A DNA stretch of 46,785 bases from Bacteroidota bacterium (GTDB lineage: Bacteria; Bacteroidota; Bacteroidia; Chitinophagales; Chitinophagaceae). How positions within the stretch are numbered: position 1 is the first letter of the stretch; every line of letters starts with the position of its first letter. The translations under genes and the position numbers were made by a program. The stretch lies in the NCBI GenBank assembly GCA_026391125.1, contig JAPLEO010000076.1, positions 1 to 46,785 of the forward strand, read 5' to 3'. Shown here piece after piece: positions 1 to 8,016 of this stretch. The notes under the pieces were generated by a model that had not been told where the DNA came from, ran no database searches, and worked only from the letters and a program-made list of their open reading frames with translations.

Positions 1-439
1 CGTTCCTTTTTTTATCAATCCCGATTGCCCCTGTTACAGGATGGGAATAGGTAAAAGTATCTTTCCCTTTTCTTGTGATGCTATTGTTGGAGTATGCTAA
101 TTGTTTGCCATTATTCATGACTAGACTAACATTCGTATTGTGTACGAATTCGAAAAAAGTACAGTTCATCACCAACAAAGGCTTTGATTCTGATTCATAA
201 AATTTTAAAGGAGTACTTCTTTTACCATTCGTAGACGCACTAGAAACTTGTATCTCACGATCTTTTAGATCTGCAATAACATAAAAGGCATGATTAGGTC
301 TGCCGTTAATCGTATCATTCGAATAATATACATGAACCGACCTTGGCAATGGTTGATATAAGCTATCTACATTTTGCCATTTTAACTGGGCCAACAAATT
401 AAAGGGTAAACAGCAGATGACGATTACGATCCATTTCAT
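1..439 (-). CDS. Phosphodiester glycosidase-like exported protein (N-terminal part)
   Basis: The reading frame starts at ATG 439 and runs off the left window edge, so only the first ~146 residues are visible. It begins with a signal peptide (MKWIVIVICCLPFNLLAQ). The visible part has beta-rich strands, then NCTFFEFVHNTNVSLVMNNG and a GAIGIDK segment. This resembles the start of the phosphodiester glycosidase (NAGPA/DUF2233) fold, where an N-[GC]-[TG]-[FY]-F motif precedes a residue-rich active site. The family hydrolyses phosphodiester-linked sugars or is of unknown substrate in many bacteria. It lies 14 bp downstream of lipA on the same strand and is probably cotranscribed. The catalytic half is outside the window, so the family call is moderate. 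Confidence 0.6.
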   Translation of the reverse strand, partial: MKWIVIVICCLPFNLLAQLKWQNVDSLYQPLPRSVHVYYSNDTINGRPNHAFYVIADLKDREIQVSSASTNGKRSTPLKFYESESKPLLVMNCTFFEFVHNTNVSLVMNNGKQLAYSNNSITRKGKDTFTYSHPVTGAIGIDKKRN

Positions 440-453
440 AAACAATATTGAAA

Positions 454-1383
454 CTATTTAGCAAGCTGCTCAGCATCCCATGCAGCCCTTCCAATTCCTT
501 TATGTACGTGTTTTTCGCTGTGGTATGATGATCTTACTAACGGACCACTCTCTACATAATCAAAGCCAATTTGATACCCAAGTTCACGCAATTCAGCAAA
601 CTCATCAGGATGCACAAATCTTTGAACAGGTAGGTGCTTTTTGGTAGGTTGTAAATATTGTCCAAGTGTTAGTACATCGGTACCCACATTTACTAAATCT
701 TTCATGCTTTGAATTACTTCTTCCTTCGTCTCACCTAAGCCGAGCATGATCCCTGTTTTTGTACGCATCCCACCTTGTTTTAAAGTTTTTAATACTTCCA
801 AACTGCGACGGTATTTTGCTTGAATCCGAACCTGACGTGTAATTCTTTCAACCGTTTCCATATTATGACTCACCACATTTGGAGCTGCATCAATGACTCT
901 TTGGATCTGATCATTGATACCTCTAAAATCAGGGATCAAAGTTTCCAATGTAGTGGTAGGATTTAAAGACTTAACAGCCTTAATAGTATTATACCAAATT
1001 ATGGAACCGCCATCTTTCAATTCATCGCGATCAACACTGGTCAGTACTGCATGTTTCACTTTCATTAAATGAATGGCTTCTGCTACTCTTTGAGGTTCAT
1101 CCCAATCCACAGCGTTGGGGCGCCCGGTAGCTACTGCACAAAAACCACATGATCTTGTACAAACGTTTCCCAAGATCATAAATGTTGCGGTACCCTCTCC
1201 CCAGCATTCGCCCATATTCGGACAATTACCGCTCTCACAAATAGTGTGTAATTTATGATCGTCTACTAATCCTCGAACGTGTTTATAGCTCTCTCCAATG
1301 GGCAATTTAACCCTCAACCAATTAGGTTTTTGAATTTTCGAAGTTGCTTTATCAAAAGATGGTATTACTGGTAATTCTTGCAT
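454..1383 (-). CDS. lipA: Lipoyl synthase (radical SAM)
   Basis: Radical SAM enzyme that inserts two sulfurs into octanoyl groups on lipoyl domains of 2-oxoacid dehydrogenases and the glycine cleavage H protein. The two cluster signatures are both intact. The auxiliary 4Fe-4S cluster motif [12 protein letters not shown] has C49, C54 and C60. The SAM cluster motif CTRSCGFC has C75, C79 and C82. The C-terminal RSSYHSEKH segment carries the conserved serines that ligate the auxiliary cluster. At 309 residues it matches the usual length. The ATG at 1383 is preceded by AGAGGA, one of the few Shine-Dalgarno-like stretches here. The next gene on this strand is the phosphodiester glycosidase-like protein, 14 bp away. 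Confidence 0.97.
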   Translation of the reverse strand: MQELPVIPSFDKATSKIQKPNWLRVKLPIGESYKHVRGLVDDHKLHTICESGNCPNMGECWGEGTATFMILGNVCTRSCGFCAVATGRPNAVDWDEPQRVAEAIHLMKVKHAVLTSVDRDELKDGGSIIWYNTIKAVKSLNPTTTLETLIPDFRGINDQIQRVIDAAPNVVSHNMETVERITRQVRIQAKYRRSLEVLKTLKQGGMRTKTGIMLGLGETKEEVIQSMKDLVNVGTDVLTLGQYLQPTKKHLPVQRFVHPDEFAELRELGYQIGFDYVESGPLVRSSYHSEKHVHKGIGRAAWDAEQLAK

Positions 1384-1420
1384 TCCTCTAGTCCTTGTTC
1401 ATTTAAAAATAAAATTCACC

Positions 1421-1452
1421 GCTAATATTGCTGAAAATCAACACTTATTAGC
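1421..1452 (-). promoter_or_regulatory. Inverted repeat in the lipA upstream region
   Basis: GCTAATA at 1421-1427 and TATTAGC at 1446-1452 are perfect 7-bp inverted arms separated by 18 bp. They lie 38-69 bp upstream of the lipA start. It could be a 5' leader stem-loop or a regulator site. No T-run follows, so it is not an intrinsic terminator. A role is not established. Confidence 0.3.
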
Positions 1453-1480
1453 AATCAGCTGCAAAGAGAACAAAAAAAAA

Positions 1481-2305
1481 TCATTTTCGTTTACCAAATT
1501 GGATAGAAACGTAGGCATTTAAGAAGAAACTTTTCACTTCTCCATTTACCATGATCGGCATAGCCTTTGAATAGTACTCGGCATTTAAACCAACTTCCAA
1601 GGCACTAATGAGCTCATTATAACGGCCATAATCAAAACGAATAGCAGTTCTTGCATAGGCTCCAGGTACAAACTGTATTTCTCCAAAGCCCTTTCCTAAA
1701 GTTCCGTGGCCTACAATGATTGTTGGATCTAAGAATAGACTATCGTTGTTTTGATATTTAATATCCTTTTTATTGCCACTTCCGAATGGTTTTTCGATCT
1801 CGATATAATAAGGTTTTAATAATCCAGCTGAAAATCCACCACCATAAATCGCAGAAACGGCTACCCCATTTTTATTTCCTTTTCCTCCTATCAGTCTTTG
1901 CTGTCCAAACCCAAGTTTGGCATAATAAAAGTTGTTTTGTTTTCCATATTTATAACTAGAAAAAACAACAAAGCCTTGAGAAGTACTGAGTGTTGGTACT
2001 TTTTCTTCTTTTTTATCATATCGCTCCCCCAATTCAAACCACCACAAATTGGTCTTAGTAATGGTTTTATATTTTCCTTTTTCGAAGAACCCTCCCCAAC
2101 CATCGGTATTGAACTTAAAGCCAAATAATGATTGTTTTTGAAATATCAATGCACCTTCCTCTTCCTGCTTAATCAATTGATTAATTCGCTCGCGCTTTTC
2201 AGCCTTTTTCTGGGCCTTCTCCTGAGCTGCAGAACTAGGTTGAGTTTGTTGTGCCGATACCACAACCGAACATAAAATTGATAAAATTAAAAAGGCTTGC
2301 TTCAC
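1481..2305 (-). CDS. Exported protein of unknown function, probably outer membrane barrel
   Basis: I do not recognise a named family. The frame opens at a GTG (2305); there is no in-frame ATG before the upstream stop, and the first residues form a good signal peptide ending SAQQ. A charged, Lys/Glu-rich helix follows (about residues 25-50, coiled-coil-like). After it come ~220 residues of alternating aromatic/glycine strands (FGFKFNTDGWGGFFEKGKYK, then repeated tracts ending in FGKRK), which look like a small outer-membrane beta-barrel. An outer membrane position is therefore likely but inferred. It is divergent from the OsmC gene with only 43 bp between start codons, and ends 97 bp before lipA begins. 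Confidence 0.6.
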   Translation of the reverse strand: MKQAFLILSILCSVVVSAQQTQPSSAAQEKAQKKAEKRERINQLIKQEEEGALIFQKQSLFGFKFNTDGWGGFFEKGKYKTITKTNLWWFELGERYDKKEEKVPTLSTSQGFVVFSSYKYGKQNNFYYAKLGFGQQRLIGGKGNKNGVAVSAIYGGGFSAGLLKPYYIEIEKPFGSGNKKDIKYQNNDSLFLDPTIIVGHGTLGKGFGEIQFVPGAYARTAIRFDYGRYNELISALEVGLNAEYYSKAMPIMVNGEVKSFFLNAYVSIQFGKRK

Positions 2306-2348
2306 TTCGTATGTTTTGATGCAGTAAATTTAGGGCAAAATTGATGCA

Positions 2349-2753
2349 ATGACTTCACAAATTATTTATAAAGGTGGGCTAAGAACAAGCGCCATCCATT
2401 TACAAAGTAATACAGAAATTGAAACAGATGCGCCCACAGATAATCAGGGCAAAGGCGAAAGATTCTCACCTACTGATTTGATGGCTACAGCCTTAGGGAC
2501 TTGCATGATCACAACTATGGGCATTAAAGCTAATACGATGAACATAGTTCTAGATGGCACAAGGGTGGATGTTACAAAGATCATGGTATCTGACCCTAGA
2601 CGAATTGGCAAATTAATCGCACATGTTTATTTACCAGCTCATTTAAATCTAGATGATAAATCAAAAGAGATCCTCGAAAGAACGGCTAGAACCTGTCCGG
2701 TTGAAAGAAGCTTGCATCCAGATATTGAATTAGATATGGCATTTTATTGGTAA
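2349..2753 (+). CDS. OsmC family protein
   Basis: OsmC/Ohr-fold protein of 134 residues. Family members are cytosolic dimers that reduce organic hydroperoxides with a pair of cysteines. Both are present: C52 in ALGTCM and C116 in RTCPVERSL. The SPTDLMATALGTCM segment is the classic OsmC core helix. The C-terminus ends in an acidic/aromatic tail typical of the YhfA-like or general OsmC subgroup rather than Ohr, so the substrate is uncertain. It is a single-gene unit closed by the terminator at 2764-2802. Confidence 0.9.
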   Translation: MTSQIIYKGGLRTSAIHLQSNTEIETDAPTDNQGKGERFSPTDLMATALGTCMITTMGIKANTMNIVLDGTRVDVTKIMVSDPRRIGKLIAHVYLPAHLNLDDKSKEILERTARTCPVERSLHPDIELDMAFYW

Positions 2754-2763
2754 TGAATTAATT

Positions 2764-2802
2764 GCACCTCCTTTTCTAAATAGGAGGTGCCATCTTTTTT
2801 TC
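2764..2802 (+). terminator. Intrinsic terminator of the OsmC gene
   Basis: An 8-bp perfect stem, GCACCTCC (2764-2771) with GGAGGTGC (2783-2790), has an 11-nt loop and is followed after four bases by a T-run up to 2801. It sits right after the OsmC stop and just before the DUF2851 stop of the opposite strand. Confidence 0.85.
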
Positions 2803-4077
2803 TCATTTACACCCCAATATCGCTACTCCTACAGCACATTCTAAACATCGTTTTTCTTTACAGTAGCCCTTACTTAATTCGATCAAAGCTTGTGAATCAA
2901 ATGCCGACTGATTTGCTATTTGATAACTGACCCATTCTTTCGTGAACCTATTTTGTTCTGCTTTTATTTGCATCAACCAATTCATAGATTTTTCCTGATA
3001 ACTCGATTCTTTCATAATGCTTCCATATCCATACAACAAGGGGATTACGGTATTGATCAAAATAGAATTGACCATTGATTGACCCATATTTTTCTCATGA
3101 TAGGAACAGAGATGATCGAGCTGATAATGGTATAACCAATAATCGTTCGGGCAAACAATTAGCTTTTCTTTAACCGATGACAAATGATTTGAGTTCTTAA
3201 AAAGGTCAAATAAGTGGTCAATGTTTTGAATGATTGATGCTAACTGTGCCAATCGAATGGTAGGAAAAGAAGCAGGACGCATTCTTAAATAAGCCGGTTG
3301 TATTGTAAGTTTCCTGAATTGATATTTTTTCTGAAGATGCTTATATTCTCGTTGCAACATGGTAGGATACTGCTCTTCAAAAGCTCCAATCAATAAATTG
3401 GCTTGACCTAAAAACATGGCTTCTAATTGATGGATTTGATTTTTATGTTTGGCTAAAATCCTTACTGGTATTGATTGTGCAACAGACTCAAAAAGTGATT
3501 CATTCACTTTAAGACCCATATTCGCAGCCAATAACCACCACGAAACAGTTTCCCAATCATGCTTTGCGAGTTGATAATATTGCAGAATTTTATGGGTACG
3601 CTTTTCAAGTCGCTCGATCACTAATCGCTCTTTCCAAGACAACCATTGCAAATGATTCATTGCTGGCAAATAATGATGGCATGGTTTTATAAATGCGTTG
3701 CCCAGCATCAAATTCGAATATCGATCTAGCAGAATACTTGACACATATGGTTGAATCCAAAAACAAGGAATTGATTTTCCTAAATGATCGAATATAACTT
3801 GGTCATTTACCCAAACAATATGGAGAATAATATTTCTAAAATTGGGATCTTGTTCATGCTTATGTTTATACCAGTCGGATGCATTGATATGCAGTTCTAT
3901 ATTGCCCGCCCATTCAGTATCATCAACTTTAATTCTTGCATTGATAAAATCTGGGCCTTGATTAAAATTATGCAAACCGGGTGCATATACTTCCAGTAGC
4001 TTCCCATCGCTTGTATGATAGGGTCCGTTCCCAATAAAGCGACTCTGCCAAATAAATTGCATGAGTTTTTCATTCAT
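2803..4077 (-). CDS. DUF2851 family protein
   Basis: 424-residue protein matching the Bacteroidota DUF2851 family. The N-terminus has the family pattern FIWQSRFIG, then LEVYAPGLHNFNQGPDFINA and a GNIELHINASDWYKHKH block with several conserved His/Asp residues. These look like a metal or nucleic-acid binding site. The C-terminus has a Cys-rich tail (KEKRCLECAVGVAILGC). The family's function is unknown to me; a nuclease-like fold has been suggested by the arrangement of acidic and His residues, but this is inference. No signal peptide, so cytosolic. It follows Maf on the same strand with a 61-bp gap. Confidence 0.85.
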   Translation of the reverse strand: MNEKLMQFIWQSRFIGNGPYHTSDGKLLEVYAPGLHNFNQGPDFINARIKVDDTEWAGNIELHINASDWYKHKHEQDPNFRNIILHIVWVNDQVIFDHLGKSIPCFWIQPYVSSILLDRYSNLMLGNAFIKPCHHYLPAMNHLQWLSWKERLVIERLEKRTHKILQYYQLAKHDWETVSWWLLAANMGLKVNESLFESVAQSIPVRILAKHKNQIHQLEAMFLGQANLLIGAFEEQYPTMLQREYKHLQKKYQFRKLTIQPAYLRMRPASFPTIRLAQLASIIQNIDHLFDLFKNSNHLSSVKEKLIVCPNDYWLYHYQLDHLCSYHEKNMGQSMVNSILINTVIPLLYGYGSIMKESSYQEKSMNWLMQIKAEQNRFTKEWVSYQIANQSAFDSQALIELSKGYCKEKRCLECAVGVAILGCK

Positions 4078-4138
4078 AAAATAGCTTCTAACGAAAAGTT
4101 AGTAGACTTTTTTATGAAGTACCATTTCGATGAAATGT

Positions 4139-4729
4139 TTACACTAAAATTTTTTGAAAAGCTTGAATTACCCTACTGATAGGCAGCCCCATCACATTAT
4201 AGAAATCGCCTGTTACAGACTTTATTCCAATCACGCCAATCCATTCTTGTATGGCGTATGAACCAGCTTTATCATAGGGCTCATAATGGTCGATATAATA
4301 TTCAATCTGTTCCAATGTCAATTCATGAAATACCACTTCTGTGATATCAGAAAATGATATTTCAGCATCCTCATACAGAATCACCACCCCTGTTATTACT
4401 TGATGCGTCTTACCAGAAAGACTGGTAAGTATTTCAATTGCATTATTTCTATCGGTTGGTTTTCCAATTATTTTTCCATCGAGCACAACAACGGTATCCG
4501 CAGCTAAAATGGGTTTCTTAGCATATACTTGATGATAGGCTGTTTGGATTTTTTCTTTGACTGCAATTGCTTTTTGACGAGCAATATGAATCGGGATCTC
4601 TTCAATTTCGAGGTTATCTGGATAGCTCTCATCCGTTGATTTTACAATTATTTCAAATGACATTTCTGCCCATTCTAATAACTGTTTTCTTCTCGGCGAT
4701 TGGGAAGCAAGTATAAAATCTTTTGTCAT
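4139..4729 (-). CDS. maf: Maf family nucleoside triphosphate pyrophosphatase
   Basis: House-cleaning enzyme that hydrolyses non-canonical or excess NTPs to the monophosphate and pyrophosphate. The start is set at the internal ATG 4729, giving 196 residues beginning MTKDFILASQSPRRKQLLEW. The SPRR loop at 11-14 is where the family motif should start. A longer frame to 4780 would overlap the preceding gene by 44 bp and lacks family similarity. Visible motifs are AADTVV around D78, KTHQVITGV, and YDKAGSYAIQ near 152-161. That last motif and the FYNVMGLP segment fit the dTTP/UTP type (YhdE-like). It lies 7 bp after the UbiA-like gene, in the same operon. Confidence 0.93.
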   Translation of the reverse strand: MTKDFILASQSPRRKQLLEWAEMSFEIIVKSTDESYPDNLEIEEIPIHIARQKAIAVKEKIQTAYHQVYAKKPILAADTVVVLDGKIIGKPTDRNNAIEILTSLSGKTHQVITGVVILYEDAEISFSDITEVVFHELTLEQIEYYIDHYEPYDKAGSYAIQEWIGVIGIKSVTGDFYNVMGLPISRVIQAFQKILV

Positions 4730-4736
4730 AAAATGA

Positions 4737-5669
4737 TTATTGATAGAACCTAAAGAAAACCATCGACAGGATGCCTGCAAACATAACGAGCTTAATTACA
4801 ACACTGAGATGATGGAAATCTGCAGAGCTCGAAGCACTAAATAATTTTTTAAACACATAGATCAATGGGGCTACTATTAAAATCAAGCAATATAAAATAC
4901 TTAACCACCATCCTAGTTGGATAACGTACAATTGTAAAATCACTAATGTAGCGATCAATACAATTAACCATACAGAAATAAAGACCTTGCTTACATTTAC
5001 ACCCCAAACAATAGGCATGGTTTTACAACCATATTTTCGATCGCCTTCCATATCTTCCAAATCTTTTATCACTTCTCGGATTAATGAAATAACAAAGGCA
5101 AATCCAGCATATAAAAAGGCTAATCTAAAAAAGCGAACATTTTGATTGAACGAATAGTTTGAGTTAGGAAAACTGCTCAATGGATATTTAGAAAAATATA
5201 AAATACCAATTACCCAGGCGGTTAAAATTGAGATCAATAAATTTCCGATCAACAATTGTTTTTTGAATGATGTACTATAAACCCAAAGTAAAATCACACT
5301 AAACATATTGGCCAGTATCAAATGCCAATACTCACTAAAGTGTAAAGCAAACATGGTAAAATACATACCAAGCATACTCAGTAACATATGCCAAAAGATT
5401 ACCCACCTCCTACTGATCACTGCATTTACAACTACTTTATTAGGCTTATTGATCTGATCAATATCAAGATCGAAATAATCATTAATAATGTAACCTCCAG
5501 CAGCAATTAAAATGGATGCAAGCATCAGTAAAAAAAAGGATAGCTGATTATGTGTCTCATTACTAAATACACGTTCATAAATGCAATACTCAAAAAGTAA
5601 TTGGGTAAGTGCAATAAATACGAGGTTAGGCCACCGTACCAAACGTAAAAAACCGCTGAGTAATTTCAA
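4737..5669 (-). CDS. UbiA family prenyltransferase (geranylgeranylglycerol-phosphate geranylgeranyltransferase type)
   Basis: Integral membrane prenyltransferase of 310 residues with about eight hydrophobic segments. Two Asp-rich Mg/diphosphate-binding motifs are clear: NDYFDLDID at 63-71 and DLEDMEGD at 203-210. Bacteroidota proteins of this kind are usually annotated as geranylgeranylglycerol-phosphate geranylgeranyltransferase by similarity to the archaeal enzyme. The bacterial substrate is not clear. The start is TTG (5669): an in-frame stop lies two codons upstream and the RLVRWPNL segment near residue 10 must be included. Gene order KdsC-like, UbiA-like, Maf is a recurrent arrangement in this phylum, from memory. 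Confidence 0.88.
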   Translation of the reverse strand: MKLLSGFLRLVRWPNLVFIALTQLLFEYCIYERVFSNETHNQLSFFLLMLASILIAAGGYIINDYFDLDIDQINKPNKVVVNAVISRRWVIFWHMLLSMLGMYFTMFALHFSEYWHLILANMFSVILLWVYSTSFKKQLLIGNLLISILTAWVIGILYFSKYPLSSFPNSNYSFNQNVRFFRLAFLYAGFAFVISLIREVIKDLEDMEGDRKYGCKTMPIVWGVNVSKVFISVWLIVLIATLVILQLYVIQLGWWLSILYCLILIVAPLIYVFKKLFSASSSADFHHLSVVIKLVMFAGILSMVFFRFYQ

Positions 5670-5695
5670 GTATTAGAATTGATTACAAATTAAAC

Positions 5696-6217
5696 CTATT
5701 GAGCCCTTATTCCTGTATCTGTTTCCCAATCACCGCGCAGCTTCATCACTTTTTCAATGACATCTCTCGCACAGCCCTCTCCTCCTTTAAAAGCTGAAAT
5801 ATAATCTACAGAATTCTTGATATCAATTGCAGCATCTGATGGACAGGCCTGAATTCCAGCCAATCGCATGACATTCAAATCTGGCACATCATCTCCCATG
5901 TACAAAACTTCAGATTTCGAAACCTGATTTTCTGTTAGCCATTCTTTTAATACAGTTACTTTATCTGAAACCTGCATCCAGACCTGACTAACACCCAATT
6001 TAATTAACCGTTCCTTTACCTCAGGGCTGTTGCCACCAGAAATCACCAATACATGGTAGCCTTTTTTAACGGCCAATTGAAGAGCAAATCCATCTTTTAT
6101 ATTCATCTTTCTGGCCATCACACCATCAGGCAATACCAATAGTGTACCATCTGTTAGTACACCATCCATATCAAATACAAAACAAGAAATTGATTTAAAC
6201 CCTTTTAATATATTCAT
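5696..6217 (-). CDS. kdsC: KdsC-like HAD phosphatase (KDO-8-phosphate phosphatase)
   Basis: 173-residue C0-type HAD phosphatase. The motifs appear in order: FDMDGVLTDG (nucleophile D16, acid D18), VISGGNSP (S60), K86 in SDKVTVL, and GDDVPDL (D109, D110, D113). The short length without a cap domain, and the CPSDAA tail motif, match KdsC, a tetramer that dephosphorylates 3-deoxy-D-manno-octulosonate 8-phosphate for the LPS inner core. Substrate assignment rests on family similarity. It is the first gene of a minus-strand run with the UbiA-like gene 26 bp downstream and Maf after that. Confidence 0.87.
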   Translation of the reverse strand: MNILKGFKSISCFVFDMDGVLTDGTLLVLPDGVMARKMNIKDGFALQLAVKKGYHVLVISGGNSPEVKERLIKLGVSQVWMQVSDKVTVLKEWLTENQVSKSEVLYMGDDVPDLNVMRLAGIQACPSDAAIDIKNSVDYISAFKGGEGCARDVIEKVMKLRGDWETDTGIRAQ

Positions 6218-6268
6218 AACAGGCTATGAAATTAACACAAGTCCATCAGGTTTCATAGAAAAGCTACG

Positions 6269-6276
6269 CAAACTTA
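6269..6276 (-). promoter_or_regulatory. Possible -7 element for the kdsC operon
   Basis: On the minus strand this reads TAAGTTTG, a full match to the Bacteroidota TAnnTTTG -7 element. It lies 52 bp upstream of the kdsC start and overlaps the end of iscX. No good TTTG -33 partner is visible, so this is weak. Confidence 0.35.
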
Positions 6277-6513
6277 TTTCTGATTGTCGCGCCATTCGTA
6301 TACCCAGGCACTTTGAATCATTTCTAAATGTCCTTCTGTACTTTGTTCCTTTGTTCCTTCGAAACGGGGAATTTCAAGGATCCATTGCAATAAATCTGTA
6401 AACCTTAAACGATAGATCTTTGATTCAGTAAAATCATCGCCAAATCTTTCATATAATTTCATGGCAATATCTTCATGGTCGTTCCAATAAATTGGGGGTT
6501 CAAAATGGCTCAT
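6274..6513 (-). CDS. iscX: IscX-like Fe-S assembly protein
   Basis: 79-residue acidic protein. The pattern PPIYWNDHEDIAMKLYERFG, then YRLRFTDLLQWILEIP and a C-terminal QSAWVYEW, is the IscX (YfhJ) family. IscX is a small adaptor that binds the cysteine desulfurase and iron and tunes Fe-S cluster assembly. It follows the 2Fe-2S ferredoxin by 31 bp on the same strand, the same pairing seen at the end of proteobacterial isc operons, but no other isc gene is in the window. The length matches the family (65-80 residues). Confidence 0.92.
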   Translation of the reverse strand: MSHFEPPIYWNDHEDIAMKLYERFGDDFTESKIYRLRFTDLLQWILEIPRFEGTKEQSTEGHLEMIQSAWVYEWRDNQK

Positions 6514-6544
6514 AGTATAATTTGTTCAATGAAATTAAATGTAT

Positions 6545-6880
6545 TTATTCTCCTAAAAACTGCGACTGATCGGGAATGGTGATATGTATATCTCCTGAAC
6601 CATTCTCTAAAACGCACTGACATCCTAAACGGGAATTGATTCTTGGGTTTACCGCACGATCAATAAAGTCCTCTTCTTTATCCGACAATTCCTGAATATG
6701 TTCAGACCCTTTGTTGACGTATAAGTGGCAGGTACTACAAGCACAAACAGCCCCACAATTATGGTGCAATTCAATGCCATTATCCAATAAAATCTCAAGC
6801 AAGCTATCTCCCGCTTGCACCTCATTAAGAGCTACAGGTGCTAATCCCTTTTGTTCGAAGTCTATGGTAATATGATACAT
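6545..6880 (-). CDS. fdx: 2Fe-2S ferredoxin, ISC/adrenodoxin type
   Basis: 111-residue ferredoxin. Cluster ligands follow the adrenodoxin pattern: C42, then five residues, C48, two residues, C51, and a distant C87 in RLGCQ. Extra cysteines C46 and C89 are also present. The HHNCGAVCACSTCHLYV stretch and the C-terminal DIHITIPDQ are typical of the ISC ferredoxin, which supplies electrons for sulfur reduction during cluster assembly. It is the first gene of a two-gene unit with iscX and has a good -7 element just upstream at 6897-6904. Confidence 0.93.
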   Translation of the reverse strand: MYHITIDFEQKGLAPVALNEVQAGDSLLEILLDNGIELHHNCGAVCACSTCHLYVNKGSEHIQELSDKEEDFIDRAVNPRINSRLGCQCVLENGSGDIHITIPDQSQFLGE

Positions 6881-6896
6881 ATTTTGGATTTGGATG

Positions 6897-6904
6897 CAAA
6901 AGTA
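6897..6904 (-). promoter_or_regulatory. Probable -7 promoter element for fdx-iscX
   Basis: On the minus strand this reads TACTTTTG, a perfect TAnnTTTG element, 16 bp upstream of the fdx start codon. The implied leader is about 10 nt. A clear -33 TTTG at the expected spacing is not visible. Confidence 0.45.
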
Positions 6905-6987
6905 TCGGTTCAGATGTATAGATTGACTACGAAAAGCGAAAAATCTTACAGCTTATCATAATTCAGCGGGGGTCTTACGATCCTTCC

Positions 6988-6995
6988 TATATTTG
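6988..6995 (+). promoter_or_regulatory. Probable -7 promoter element for the alpha/beta hydrolase
   Basis: TATATTTG is a perfect TAnnTTTG element, 8 bp before ATG 7004. If transcription starts about seven bases downstream, the leader is nearly absent, which would favour the second in-frame ATG at 7010. No convincing -33 box. Confidence 0.4.
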
Positions 6996-7003
6996 AGGCA
7001 GAT

Positions 7004-7876
7004 ATGAAGATGAAATTATCCCAGCGACTAGCCATCACTTATTATAGAACGAAGATTCATACAATAGGGCTAGTATCTCCCAGAAAAGCGGCTGAATTAG
7101 TTTTTGAATTATTCTGTACCCCCAGAAAGCCCAAGAAAAAACTAAAAGAACCTCCCATATTTCATAAAGCAGAAAAACTTAACCTAAAATTAAAAGATCT
7201 CAGCATCAGTGGCTTTAGGTTTCTACCCCCACATCCAAATGGCAGAAAGATTCTGGTCCAACATGGTTTTAGTAGCTATAGTTATAAGTTTGAAAAGTAT
7301 GTTAGCCTTTTTAAGAAACAGGGCTTTGAAGTAATATGTTTTGATGCACCTGCCCATGGTTTAAGTGAGGGCAAATTCATCAACGCTTTGATCTATAAAG
7401 ACGCCATCTTGGCAATTGAAGCCGCTTATGGTCCGTTTTACGGATTGATGGGACATTCCCTAGGCGGACTTGCCGGCTCTCTTGCTTTTCAGGATTTTAA
7501 GGATCAGGAAAACAGAAGATTGGTATTGGTTGCCCCAGCAATTAGGACACAGCGGGCAATAGAGCATTTTTATAGTTTGATACCCGTTGATGATCGGATT
7601 AAAACGGCAGTTGATCAATTATTCAATGAATTTACCCATCTTCCAATAGAAGAAATTTCAGTGAACCATGCCATCAAGCAAATCAAGTCGCCCATTTTAT
7701 GGGTGCACGACAAAGACGATAAGATCTGCGTTTTTGAGGATGTATTGCCCATCATGGAACAAAAAAATCCCCAAATTAAGTTTGTCATAACTGAAGGCTT
7801 GGGGCATAGCCGAATATATAAAGAGTCATCGATCGCAAATACCATTGATCATTTTTTCAGGGAGGGTTTAGATTGA
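7004..7876 (+). CDS. Alpha/beta hydrolase
   Basis: 290-residue soluble alpha/beta hydrolase. The nucleophile elbow is GHSLGG at 150-155 (S152), the oxyanion HGF motif is at 87-89, and the likely acid and base are D236 or D239 (VHDKDDK) and H268 (GLGHSR). The CFDAPAHGLSEG segment before the elbow is typical of lysophospholipase/MGL-like members. The substrate cannot be told. An N-terminal extension of about 80 basic residues precedes the core, with no signal peptide. An alternative start is ATG 7010. It is divergent from fdx with 123 bp between. Confidence 0.85.
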   Translation: MKMKLSQRLAITYYRTKIHTIGLVSPRKAAELVFELFCTPRKPKKKLKEPPIFHKAEKLNLKLKDLSISGFRFLPPHPNGRKILVQHGFSSYSYKFEKYVSLFKKQGFEVICFDAPAHGLSEGKFINALIYKDAILAIEAAYGPFYGLMGHSLGGLAGSLAFQDFKDQENRRLVLVAPAIRTQRAIEHFYSLIPVDDRIKTAVDQLFNEFTHLPIEEISVNHAIKQIKSPILWVHDKDDKICVFEDVLPIMEQKNPQIKFVITEGLGHSRIYKESSIANTIDHFFREGLD

Positions 7877-7881
7877 TATTT

Positions 7882-7911
7882 TTTGGAATTTGATGGTTTG
7901 AACTAATATTG
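7882..7911 (+). promoter_or_regulatory. Possible topA promoter
   Basis: TTTG at 7882-7885 and TAATATTG at 7904-7911 (one mismatch to TAnnTTTG) are separated by 18 bp, close to the usual 19-21. It would give a leader of roughly 100 nt before ATG 8017. Confidence 0.3.
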
Positions 7912-8016
7912 CATCCAATCGGCCGAAACCCTAAAGGGAAAAAAGCAGGATTGAAACAGGAAAAAAACACAAGCAAAAAATTCATCAAATCTCCGCCCAT
8001 GGCGGTTTTGAGTAAT

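Noticed and set aside
1891..2128. Opposing open frames inside the exported barrel-like gene
   Set aside because: They overlap a signal-peptide gene on both strands and look like low-complexity translations; no family, no start signals.
4088..4101. Small palindrome CTAAC...GTTAG between Maf and DUF2851
   Set aside because: Five-bp stem without a T-run on either strand; too weak for a terminator or named site.
4730..4780. Longer Maf start at 4780
   Set aside because: It would overlap the UbiA-like gene by 44 bp and adds residues without family similarity; ATG 4729 fits the Maf N-terminus.
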